NCBI GenBank assembly: GCA_027489835.1
Contig: JAIXZF010000227.1
Span: forward strand, 1-13,000
DNA from: Hyphomicrobiales bacterium
GTDB taxonomy: Bacteria; Pseudomonadota; Alphaproteobacteria; Rhizobiales; Beijerinckiaceae
DNA: 13,000 nucleotides
Direction: 5' to 3'
Shown here: positions 1 to 7,059 of the stretch, piece after piece
Numbering within the stretch: position 1 is the stretch's first letter
Layout: every line of letters starts with the position of its first letter
Notes under the pieces: generated by a model
Databases searched by the model: none
What the model saw: the letters and a program-made list of their open reading frames with translations, nothing else
Told to the model about the DNA's origin: nothing
Made by a program: the position numbers and the translations under genes

Positions 1-261
1 CCGCGCGAGGATCGCCATAACCGTGAGGACAGGCCGGCCCGCGAGCCGCGCCATGAGGAGCCGATGACGGACAAGGCGGCGCTGCCCGCCTTCCTGACCG
101 CTCCATCACGCACCTCGATCGCGGTGGAAACCGCGCCCAAGCCTGCGCCGCAGCCTCCCGTCGCGGCGGCTGCGGATGGCGAAGCCGCTCCTGCGCCGCG
201 CAAGCGCGGCCGGCCGCCCAAGAAGCGCGACGAAGGCGCGGCCGAACCGGCCGCCGAGTAA
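1..261 (+). CDS. C-terminal fragment of a disordered basic protein, probably DUF4167 family (5' end outside window)
   Basis: The reading frame is open from base 1 to a TAA at 259-261, so this is the last 86 codons of a gene that starts upstream. An in-frame ATG at 64 would give a 65-residue protein, but the frame continues through it with the same charged composition, so I read it as internal. The visible protein is low complexity: an Arg/Glu/His-rich stretch, a short hydrophobic segment (LPAFLTAP), an Ala/Pro-rich linker, and a basic AT-hook-like block (RKRGRPPKK) before an acidic end. DUF4167 proteins of Hyphomicrobiales have a conserved N-terminal domain followed by a long disordered charged tail of this kind. 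That assignment is inference because the diagnostic N-terminal domain is not in the window. The AT-hook-like block hints at nucleic-acid binding. A strong terminator follows 22 bp after the stop. Confidence 0.6.
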   Translation, partial: PREDRHNREDRPAREPRHEEPMTDKAALPAFLTAPSRTSIAVETAPKPAPQPPVAAAADGEAAPAPRKRGRPPKKRDEGAAEPAAE

Positions 262-283
262 ACCGATCGCCTCCACCGGCGTG

Positions 284-313
284 CGGCGGGGCCCTCCGGG
301 GTCCCGCCGTTTT
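284..313 (+). terminator. Rho-independent terminator after the partial gene
   Basis: The arms 284-293 and 300-309 pair over 10 bp with one G-U wobble around a 6-nt loop (CTCCGG), followed directly by TTTT at 310-313. It lies between two converging genes (stop codons at 261 and 317). The T run is on the plus-strand side only, so it should mainly end plus-strand transcription. The minus-strand gene may share the hairpin, but without a T tract. Confidence 0.75.
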
Positions 314-316
314 CAT

Positions 317-1102
317 TCAGAAGCCCAGCCGCGGCTCTTCGGACGGCGCGATGGCGAGCCGGTGGCCCTCGGCGATGACGCCGCCCCGCACGATCTCCGC
401 GTAGACGCCGCAATCGACATGGCCATAGCCCTTCATCAGGGCCTTCACGACCGGCAGGTCGCGCGCCCCGGTCACGGGGTCGACGGAGGTGGCGGCGCAG
501 CGGTCGATCGGCTTCAGAACCTTGAGCCGGAGGCCGGACGGCGCCTCGATCACCTGACCCACCAGCGCGAACTCGGCCCAGGGCGCGAGGCCCTCCAGCA
601 GGATGTTGGCCCTGAAGCGCAGGGGATCGACCGGCGCGCCGAGCCGCGCCTCAAGGTCCTGCACGCTGGCGGCGTTGAGGAGCGAGACGTAGCCGGAACG
701 GGAGTCAGTAAAGCGGTATCCACCCCGGCCGCGCAGGATGCGGAAGGGGCCCCGCGCTTCGGCCGAAGGGACATGACGCGCGAGAAAGGCCTCGATCAGG
801 GCGCGCCCTTGCTGGGTGCCGAGGTCGGCGCGCACCGCCTCCCCGTCGACGGTGAGGCCGAGTTCGTCCGATGCGTCATCATAGGCGGCCCTGATGCGCG
901 CGAGGCCTTCGTGGCGCATGAGGGTGAGGTAGCTCGTCTTCGGCAGGTGCGTGGGATTGGCCTCGTCGAAGCCCGAGGGTCCGTTCTCCACGGCGAAGAG
1001 GCGGTCTGCCTTGACGTGCCCGCCGGCCGGAAGGTCGGCCCGCGCCAGCCGCTCCGGCGAGAGGCCCTTGACGGGGTAGCGATGGAGGCTGGCGACGCGC
1101 AT
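317..1102 (-). CDS. MOSC-domain protein (MOSC_N plus MOSC, possible molybdenum-cofactor sulfur carrier or reductase component)
   Basis: The 261-residue protein opens with an MOSC_N-type beta-barrel segment (RVASLHRYPVKGLSPERL) and continues into a C-terminal MOSC domain. A segment resembling the family's Cys motif is visible as DRCAATSVDPVTG, with Cys202 expected to contact molybdenum cofactor or carry sulfur by analogy with mARC/YcbX proteins. A second Cys (231) lies in GHVDCGVYAEIV. Its substrate cannot be told from sequence; family members are linked to reduction of N-hydroxylated compounds or to cofactor sulfuration. The frame extends upstream to 1183, but the first 27 residues there are Arg/Ala-rich and do not resemble the family. 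On the minus strand an AGGA lies 2 nt before the ATG at 1105 and 5 nt before the adjacent ATG at 1102, so I chose 1102. The gene is divergent from tolQ and is probably not functionally tied to it. Confidence 0.85.
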   Translation of the reverse strand: MRVASLHRYPVKGLSPERLARADLPAGGHVKADRLFAVENGPSGFDEANPTHLPKTSYLTLMRHEGLARIRAAYDDASDELGLTVDGEAVRADLGTQQGRALIEAFLARHVPSAEARGPFRILRGRGGYRFTDSRSGYVSLLNAASVQDLEARLGAPVDPLRFRANILLEGLAPWAEFALVGQVIEAPSGLRLKVLKPIDRCAATSVDPVTGARDLPVVKALMKGYGHVDCGVYAEIVRGGVIAEGHRLAIAPSEEPRLGF

Positions 1103-1154
1103 CATGGTCCTCGTCGGGCTCGCCGCGCGGCGGGCGGGGGCAGCTTTCGCGCAC

Positions 1155-1183
1155 GCTATGCGCCAGCGCGCCGCGTGGTGCAA
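1155..1183 (-). promoter_or_regulatory. Possible sigma-70 promoter for the MOSC gene
   Basis: Read on the minus strand, TTGCAC (1183-1178) is separated by 17 bp from CATAGC (1160-1155), about 50 bp before the chosen start codon. The -35 half is good and the spacing ideal, but the -10 half matches TATAAT at only three positions, so this is tentative. Confidence 0.35.
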
Positions 1184-1215
1184 TGCAGCAGAAGCGCGGC
1201 GCGGGCGGGCTGGGC

Positions 1216-1248
1216 CTAACCGAACATTAACCCTATCTGACGCTTAAC
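1216..1248 (+). promoter_or_regulatory. Tandem CtrA-like boxes in the divergent MOSC/tolQ intergenic region
   Basis: The 315-bp region 1103-1417 holds no gene. Near its middle, CTAA (1216-1219), a 7-bp spacer and TTAACC (1227-1232) match the CtrA full-site consensus TTAA-N7-TTAAC except at the first base. Immediately after it, CTAT (1233-1236), 7 bp and TTAAC (1244-1248) repeat the layout with a weaker left half. This is the most AT-rich patch in the intergenic region. A GANTC site (possible CcrM methylation) lies at 1307-1311. No convincing -35/-10 pair for tolQ was found. Binding by CtrA is inference from the motif. Confidence 0.45.
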
Positions 1249-1417
1249 TCGATCAGAACACGGGAACACCACGGTCCCGGCCAGTTTTCGCGCCCTTCTT
1301 TCGCCGGAATCGGGCGCGACATGGCGGGACCATTTCCCGGCATCGAGAAAACCCCCGGTGGCTGCCCGAGCGCGAGCCCCCAAGCGTGCGGCCGGAAAGG
1401 CCTGAGGACAGGACGAG

Positions 1418-2146
<729 letters not shown>

Positions 2147-2156
2147 GGAGCGCATC

Positions 2157-2612
<456 letters not shown>

Positions 2613-2618
2613 GCTGAG

Positions 2619-3926
2619 TTGCGTTTCATACGCGCCTTCTCGACGAAGGAACCCGGGGTCGCCGTATCGGCGGTCGGGCACGCGGCCATCCTGGTCGCGG
2701 GCCTCGTCGCGTTCGGAACGTCGCCTCAGCCCTTCAAGGATGCCGAGGAGGCGATCGCCGTCGAGGTGGTGTCGCCATCCGACCTCAACGAGGTGACGCG
2801 GGGCGAGCGCACCGCCAAGGCCGTGCAGGATGCGCCCAAGCCCCACGCCGAGCGCCAGAGCGAGCTCACCGAGCAGAAGGACCCGGGCGAGGCGAAGCGC
2901 GACACGCCGGCGCCGCCGACCCGGCCCGCCGAGATGAAGACGGCCGAGCGCGACGAGGCCGCTCCCCCGCCGCCGCCGTCGCGCCCGGCGCAGGTCCGGC
3001 AGGCCGCGAAGCCCGAGCCCGAGAAGGCGCCGCCGAAGCCCGAGACGAAGGCCGCCGAGGCGCCGAAGCCCGAGGCCCGCCCGCAGGAGGCGGCCAAGCC
3101 CGAGCCCAAGCCGGAGCTGCGGCGCGACCAGCTGGCCCAGCTCGCCGAGCAGGCCGAGCTGCAGGCCCAGCGCGAGAAGGCCGCCGAGGAGGCCCGCGCC
3201 GCCCAGCGCGCGAAGGCCGAGGCGGAAGCCAGGGCCAGGGCGCAGGCCGAGGCCGCCGCCAGCGCAGCCGCCGCTGCCGCCAAGGCGCGCGCCGACGCCG
3301 CCGCGAAGGCCAAAGCTGAAGCCGACGCCAGGGCCGAAGCGGAAGCCGAGGCCAAGGAGAAGGCCGAAGCTTTGGCCAAGGCGCGCGCCGACGCCGCCGC
3401 CAAGGCGAAGCAGGCGGCCGACGCCAAGGCCAAGGCCGACGCGGAGGCCAAGGCCCGCCGCGATGCCGAACTCGCCTCGCGCTTCAACCCCAACGACATC
3501 TCCAAGCTTCTCGCCTCGAAGGAGCCCGCGCAGTCGACAGGCTCCTCCGGACGCGAGGTCAACCGCGTCGCCTCGCTCGGCACGCAGACGGGCTCGGCGC
3601 AGCGCATGAACCCCAACATGCGCTCGCAGCTCATCGGCATCATCAAGGAACAGCTCGAGCGCTGCTGGAACGTGCCCGTGGCATTGCAGGGCTCGCAGAA
3701 GCCGCCGATCCCGTCGGTGCGCGTTGCGCTCAACCAGGACGGCACGCTTTCGGGCCAGCCCTCGGTGATCAACTCATCGGCCGATCCCCTCTTCCGCGTG
3801 GCGGCCGATTCCGCGCTGACCGCGACGCGGCGCTGCACGCCCCTGCGCATCCCCGCGCAGTTCACCCCTTTCTACAGCGACTGGCGCGACGTCGTCGTCA
3901 ACTTCGACGCGCGCGATGTCCTGTGA
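2619..3926 (+). CDS. tolA: Tol-Pal system protein TolA (TTG start)
   Basis: TolA spans the periplasm and transmits force from TolQR to TolB-Pal. The 435-residue protein shows the three expected domains. Domain I has a short cytoplasmic N-terminus and a membrane segment about residues 14-32 with the conserved helix histidine His21. Residues about 60-160 are Pro/Glu/Lys rich. Domain II is an Ala/Lys/Glu helical rod about residues 165-290. Domain III (about 325-435) contains ERCWNVP and RRCTPL; Cys349 and Cys406 match the disulfide pair of TolA domain III. The start codon is TTG at 2619, preceded by AAGAGGTGAG, which overlaps the tolR stop codon. The next in-frame candidates would remove the membrane helix, so TTG is well supported. 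Rod coding DNA has internal repeats. It lies 6 nt after tolR and 19 nt before tolB. Confidence 0.95.
   Translation: MRFIRAFSTKEPGVAVSAVGHAAILVAGLVAFGTSPQPFKDAEEAIAVEVVSPSDLNEVTRGERTAKAVQDAPKPHAERQSELTEQKDPGEAKRDTPAPPTRPAEMKTAERDEAAPPPPPSRPAQVRQAAKPEPEKAPPKPETKAAEAPKPEARPQEAAKPEPKPELRRDQLAQLAEQAELQAQREKAAEEARAAQRAKAEAEARARAQAEAAASAAAAAAKARADAAAKAKAEADARAEAEAEAKEKAEALAKARADAAAKAKQAADAKAKADAEAKARRDAELASRFNPNDISKLLASKEPAQSTGSSGREVNRVASLGTQTGSAQRMNPNMRSQLIGIIKEQLERCWNVPVALQGSQKPPIPSVRVALNQDGTLSGQPSVINSSADPLFRVAADSALTATRRCTPLRIPAQFTPFYSDWRDVVVNFDARDVL
3279..3400 (+). repeat. 26-bp direct repeats inside the tolA rod domain
   Basis: An identical 26-bp sequence occurs at 3279-3304 and 3375-3400, 96 bp apart and therefore in frame (32 codons). 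Both copies begin the peptide AKARADAAAKAK. The intervening DNA is similar Ala/Glu/Lys repeat. It is a candidate site for length change by recombination or slippage without frameshift. Confidence 0.7.
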
Positions 3927-3945
3927 CGCCTGAAGGCTTCCCATC

Positions 3946-5310
3946 ATGACCATCGTGTCCGCCCCGCTTGCCCCGCCCCCCTGGCAGCCGGTCTCGCGCC
4001 GATCGCTGTTGACGGGCGCCGCGGCGCTCGCCGCCGCGCAGGCGCTCGCCGCGTCTCCCGCGCTGGCTCAGCTGGTGATCGACCTGCGCAAGGGCACCTT
4101 CCAGCCCATGCCCATCGCCATCGCCGATTTCGGCGGTGAAGGCGACATGGGCCCGCGCGTCTCGGGCATTATCACCAACAACCTCAAGCGCTCGGGCTAT
4201 TTCAACCCGCTGCCGCGAGAGCGCCATGCCGAACGCACCCCGGCCTTTGACGGCGTGCCCAATTTCGAGGCCTGGAAGGCCACGGGGGCGCAGGGGCTGG
4301 TGGTCGGGCGCGTGGTCCGCGACGGCGCGCGGCTGCGCTCGGAGTTCCGGCTCTGGGACATCGGCTCGGGCCAGCAGCTCGCCGGCCAGCAGTACTTCAC
4401 CGACCCGAACAACATGCGGCGCGTGGCGCATATCATCTCGGACGCGATCTACACAAAGGTCACCGGCGTCGGCGGGTTCTTCGACACGCGTGTGGTGTTC
4501 GTCGATGAATCGGGGCCGAAGGAGAACCGGCGCAAGCGGCTGGCGCTGATGGATCAGGACGGGGCCAACGTGCGCTACCTGACCAATGGCGACGTCTCGG
4601 TGGTGACGCCCCGCTACTCGCCGGTGTCGCAGGAGGTGACCTACATGGCGCAGCGGCTCGGCGAGCAGCCGCGCGTGCATGTTCTCAACATCGAGAGCGG
4701 TGCGCGGCAGGTGGTCGGCAACTTCCCCGACATGACCTCGAGCCCGCGCTTCTCGCCCAACGGGCAGGCCATCGCGCTATCGCTGCAGCAGGGCGGCAAC
4801 TCCAACCTCTATGCGATGAACCTCGGCTCGCGCTCGACCACGCGGCTCACCGACACGGCCGCCATCGACACATCGCCTTCCTATTCGCCGGACGGCACGC
4901 AGATCGTGTTCGAGAGCGACCGCGGCGGCTCGCAGCAGCTCTACGTGATGGGCGCGGGCGGGGGGGCGGCGAAGCGCATCTCCTTCCAGCAGGGCTCGTA
5001 CTCCCAGCCGGCCTGGTCGCCCAAGGGCGAGCTCATCGCCTTCACCAAGCGCGGCAGCGGCGGCTTCGCCATCGGCGTGATGCGTCCCGACGGCTCGGGC
5101 GAGCGCATCCTGACCGAGGGCTTCCACAACGAGTCGCCCAGCTTCGCGCCGAACGGGCAATACATCATGTTCTTCCGCGATCCGGGCGGGCAGTCGGGCG
5201 GCAAGCTCTACATGGTGGACATCACCGGACGCGTCGAGCAGCCGGTGCCGACCCCGGCCTTCGCTTCCGACCCGACCTGGTCGCCGCTGCTGACAGAAGC
5301 GCGCTCCTGA
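3946..5310 (+). CDS. tolB: Tol-Pal system periplasmic protein TolB, with a twin-arginine-like signal peptide
   Basis: TolB is the periplasmic beta-propeller that binds Pal and the TolA C-terminal domain. The 454-residue protein has a signal peptide with the motif SRRSLLT at residues 17-23, a hydrophobic Ala-rich core, and a likely cleavage site after PALA (residue 41). This resembles a Tat signal rather than the Sec signal of E. coli TolB. The mature part starts with the TolB N-terminal alpha/beta domain (about 42-170, with PMPIAIADFGG and FEAWKATGAQGLVVGRV) and continues with propeller repeats of the PD40 type: SPRFSPNGQAIA, SPSYSPDGTQIVFESDRGG, QPAWSPKGELIAF, SPSFAPNGQYIMFF and DPTWSPLL. 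The length is normal for the family. The ATG at 3946 is 19 nt after tolA and follows GAAGG. It is the last gene of the tight tolQRAB run. Confidence 0.96.
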   Translation: MTIVSAPLAPPPWQPVSRRSLLTGAAALAAAQALAASPALAQLVIDLRKGTFQPMPIAIADFGGEGDMGPRVSGIITNNLKRSGYFNPLPRERHAERTPAFDGVPNFEAWKATGAQGLVVGRVVRDGARLRSEFRLWDIGSGQQLAGQQYFTDPNNMRRVAHIISDAIYTKVTGVGGFFDTRVVFVDESGPKENRRKRLALMDQDGANVRYLTNGDVSVVTPRYSPVSQEVTYMAQRLGEQPRVHVLNIESGARQVVGNFPDMTSSPRFSPNGQAIALSLQQGGNSNLYAMNLGSRSTTRLTDTAAIDTSPSYSPDGTQIVFESDRGGSQQLYVMGAGGGAAKRISFQQGSYSQPAWSPKGELIAFTKRGSGGFAIGVMRPDGSGERILTEGFHNESPSFAPNGQYIMFFRDPGGQSGGKLYMVDITGRVEQPVPTPAFASDPTWSPLLTEARS

Positions 5311-5324
5311 GCCGCACAAGAGGA

Positions 5325-5350
5325 TTCCGGCCCTCGCCGGGACGCCTTTT
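5325..5350 (+). terminator. Weak hairpin with T run after tolB
   Basis: Arms 5325-5331 and 5336-5342 pair over 7 bp (one wobble) around CCTC, with TTTT at 5347-5350 after a 4-nt gap. It is short, and the T run is offset, so it would at best attenuate tolB transcription before pal. Confidence 0.35.
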
Positions 5351-5376
5351 CCGCGCCTTGATCCGGTGACGTTTCG

Positions 5377-5433
5377 TTAACCATCCGCCGCGATGCCGCC
5401 ATTTTGACTTGGTCTGGCAAGGTCTCGTTTAGG
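5377..5433 (+). promoter_or_regulatory. Possible pal promoter region with a CtrA-like half site
   Basis: The 199-bp gap between tolB and pal is much larger than the other gaps in the tol genes. It contains TTAACC (5377-5382), a CtrA half site whose expected partner 7 bp upstream reads GTGA and does not match. Next comes TTGACT (5404-5409), followed 18 bp later by TTTAGG (5428-5433), a poor -10. GANTC sites occur at 5323-5327 and 5501-5505. The position is right for a separate pal promoter, but the match is weak. Confidence 0.3.
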
Positions 5434-5509
5434 TTGACGCGACATTGATGGGGCATGTGGCGTCTCGACAACAGGCGTCCGCCCCCGTTTCGCTTCAGGA
5501 GATTCCACC

Positions 5510-6025
5510 ATGGTCATGTCGTTGCTGGCGAGCGCCCGCGCCGCCCGGTTCGCCGCCATCCTCATGGGCACGCTCGCGCTCGGCGCCTGCGCCAACACGC
5601 CCGCCACCGATCCCAACGCGCAGGCCGGCTTCGGAGCCGGCGGGGCCGCCACGCCCGGCAGCGCGCAGGACTTCGTCGTCAACGTCGGCGACCGCGTGTT
5701 CTTCGAGACGGATTCGACCGACCTCACCCCAACCGCCACCTCGACGCTCGACAAGCAGGCGCAGTGGCTGCAGCGCTATCCGCGCTATTCCTTCACCATC
5801 GAAGGCCATGCCGACGAGCGCGGCACGCGCGAGTACAATTTCTCGCTCGGCGCGCGCCGCGCCCAGACCGTGCGCGACTACCTCGCTTCGCGCGGCATCG
5901 CGGCAACGCGGATGCGAACCGTCTCCTACGGCAAGGAGCGCCCGGTCGCGGTCTGCAACGACATCTCGTGCTGGTCGCAGAACCGTCGCGCCGTGACGTT
6001 GCTGGACGCCGGCGCCGGCGTCTGA
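5510..6025 (+). CDS. pal: Peptidoglycan-associated lipoprotein Pal
   Basis: Pal is an outer-membrane lipoprotein that binds meso-diaminopimelate in peptidoglycan and TolB. The 171-residue protein has a basic N-terminus, a hydrophobic core and a lipobox LALGAC; Cys27 would be lipidated. A short Gly/Ala/Pro-rich linker leads to an OmpA-like domain from about residue 55. The family core is visible: VFFETDSTDLTPTA, the peptidoglycan-binding motif IEGHADERGTREYNFSLGARRA, and WSQNRRAVTLL near the end. Two Cys residues (VAVCNDISCW) five residues apart near the C-terminus could form a disulfide; E. coli Pal lacks them. AGGAG (5497-5501) is 8 nt before the ATG at 5510, which decides the start over a second ATG at 5516. 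It has a long upstream gap and a terminator-like hairpin downstream, so it may also be transcribed alone. Confidence 0.96.
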   Translation: MVMSLLASARAARFAAILMGTLALGACANTPATDPNAQAGFGAGGAATPGSAQDFVVNVGDRVFFETDSTDLTPTATSTLDKQAQWLQRYPRYSFTIEGHADERGTREYNFSLGARRAQTVRDYLASRGIAATRMRTVSYGKERPVAVCNDISCWSQNRRAVTLLDAGAGV

Positions 6026-6053
6026 CAAACGGCTGTTCTGACGGGGTTCATCG

Positions 6054-6087
6054 CAACCGGCGCAAGGTCAGCGCCGGTTGTCGTATT
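6054..6087 (+). terminator. Probable Rho-independent terminator between pal and cpoB
   Basis: A perfect 10-bp inverted repeat (6054-6063 with 6071-6080) encloses the 7-nt loop AAGGTCA and is followed by TCGTATTTT. The stem is strong and uninterrupted; the T tract begins 3-5 nt after the stem and is short. It lies 28 bp after the pal stop and 75 bp before the cpoB start, so it probably ends or reduces the pal transcript. Confidence 0.65.
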
Positions 6088-6162
6088 TTCGCCGTGAGTC
6101 GATCTGACAGATCATCCATGGCCGACGACGCCACGACCTTGGAATTTCGACCGGGAACCATC

Positions 6163-7059
6163 ATGCATCCGACCCTCATCCGCACCGTTGCCTTGGCCGG
6201 CCTCGTCCTTTGGGCGATCTGGCCTGTGGCCCCGGCCAGCGCACAGGATGCCGCCGAGCTGACCGTGCGCACGAACCGGCTCGAGAATCAGGTGCGGCAG
6301 CTTTCGGGCCAGATCGAGCAGCTGCAGTTCGAGAACCGCAGGCTTGCCGATCAGCTCAAGCGCTTCCAGGAAGATGTGGAGTTCCGCCTCAGCGAGCGCG
6401 CTGGCGGGCGCGGGGCGGCGGCGCCTGCGCCTGCCCCCGTGCCGGCCCAGCCCGCGCCCGGCGGCCGGCCGCGCCGGGGCGACGCCTTCGATCCGGCGGC
6501 CCAGCCCGACCTGCCAGGCGGGCCGCGCCCGCTTGGCGCCCCCCAGACCGGCATCCTCGACAATGGCGCGCCGGGCGCAGGCCAGCCGCTCGACGTCACC
6601 GGGGTGCGCCAGCCGCCAGCCGCGGCGCTGACGCCGCGCCCGGGCCCGAGCGCGGTCGCCACCGCGCAGGGCACGCCCAAGGATGTCTACGACGCGGCCT
6701 ATGCCTTGTTCTCGGCACGGCAGTTCGAGGAGGCGGAAATGGGCTTCAGGCAGTTTCTGCAGTCCCATCCGCGCGACCGGATGGTCCCCAACGCCACCTA
6801 CTGGCTCGGCGAGACCTATTTCCGACGCAACCGGCACAAGGATGCGGCCGAGCAATATCTGAAGGTGACGACGGACCATGCGCGGTCCGCCGTCGCGCCC
6901 GACGCGATGCTCCGGCTCGGCATGTCGCTCGGCGCTCTCGGCGCACGCGACCAGGCCTGCGCCACCTACGCGCAGCTCGGCGTCAAGTATCCGCAGGCCT
7001 CGGTCAACGTGAAGCAGGGCGTCGAGCGCGAGCAGCGCCGGTCCCGCTGCGACGGGTGA
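6163..7059 (+). CDS. cpoB: Cell division coordinator CpoB (YbgF, Tol-Pal associated TPR protein)
   Basis: CpoB is a periplasmic protein that, in E. coli, coordinates Tol-Pal driven constriction with septal peptidoglycan synthesis. The 298-residue protein has a Sec-type signal peptide with likely cleavage after ASA at residue 27. A coiled coil at about residues 32-75 (NRLENQVRQLSGQIEQLQFENRRL) matches the trimerisation region of YbgF. A Pro/Gly/Ala-rich linker of about 100 residues follows. The C-terminal tetratricopeptide domain contains DVYDAAYALFSARQFEEAEMGFRQFL, NATYWLGETYFRRNRHKDAAEQYL and APDAMLRLGMSLGALGARDQACATY. The start at 6163 is chosen because the signal peptide begins there; an in-frame ATG at 6118 adds 15 polar residues and has no ribosome-binding site. 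The stop TGA overlaps the tilS ATG by one base. Confidence 0.92.
   Translation: MHPTLIRTVALAGLVLWAIWPVAPASAQDAAELTVRTNRLENQVRQLSGQIEQLQFENRRLADQLKRFQEDVEFRLSERAGGRGAAAPAPAPVPAQPAPGGRPRRGDAFDPAAQPDLPGGPRPLGAPQTGILDNGAPGAGQPLDVTGVRQPPAAALTPRPGPSAVATAQGTPKDVYDAAYALFSARQFEEAEMGFRQFLQSHPRDRMVPNATYWLGETYFRRNRHKDAAEQYLKVTTDHARSAVAPDAMLRLGMSLGALGARDQACATYAQLGVKYPQASVNVKQGVEREQRRSRCDG

Noticed and set aside
1105..1183. Longer N-terminus for the MOSC protein starting at 1183
   Set aside because: The extra residues are Arg/Ala-rich and unlike the family. A well-placed AGGA precedes the paired ATGs at 1105 and 1102, and the probable promoter lies inside the extension.
176..1219. A 347-codon plus-strand open frame opposite the MOSC gene
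   Set aside because: The minus-strand protein has clear MOSC motifs, while this frame gives only low-complexity sequence and overlaps the terminator at 284-313.
5455..6162. Upstream extension of the cpoB frame through the whole of pal
   Set aside because: The extension is Arg/Ala-rich shadow of pal, and a Sec signal peptide starts at 6163. The ATG at 6118 adds polar residues and has no ribosome-binding site.
6210..7058. Upstream extension of the tilS frame through cpoB
   Set aside because: It is a shadow of cpoB. The tilS family N-terminus with the P-loop at residues 34-39 fits a start at 7059, coupled to the cpoB stop.
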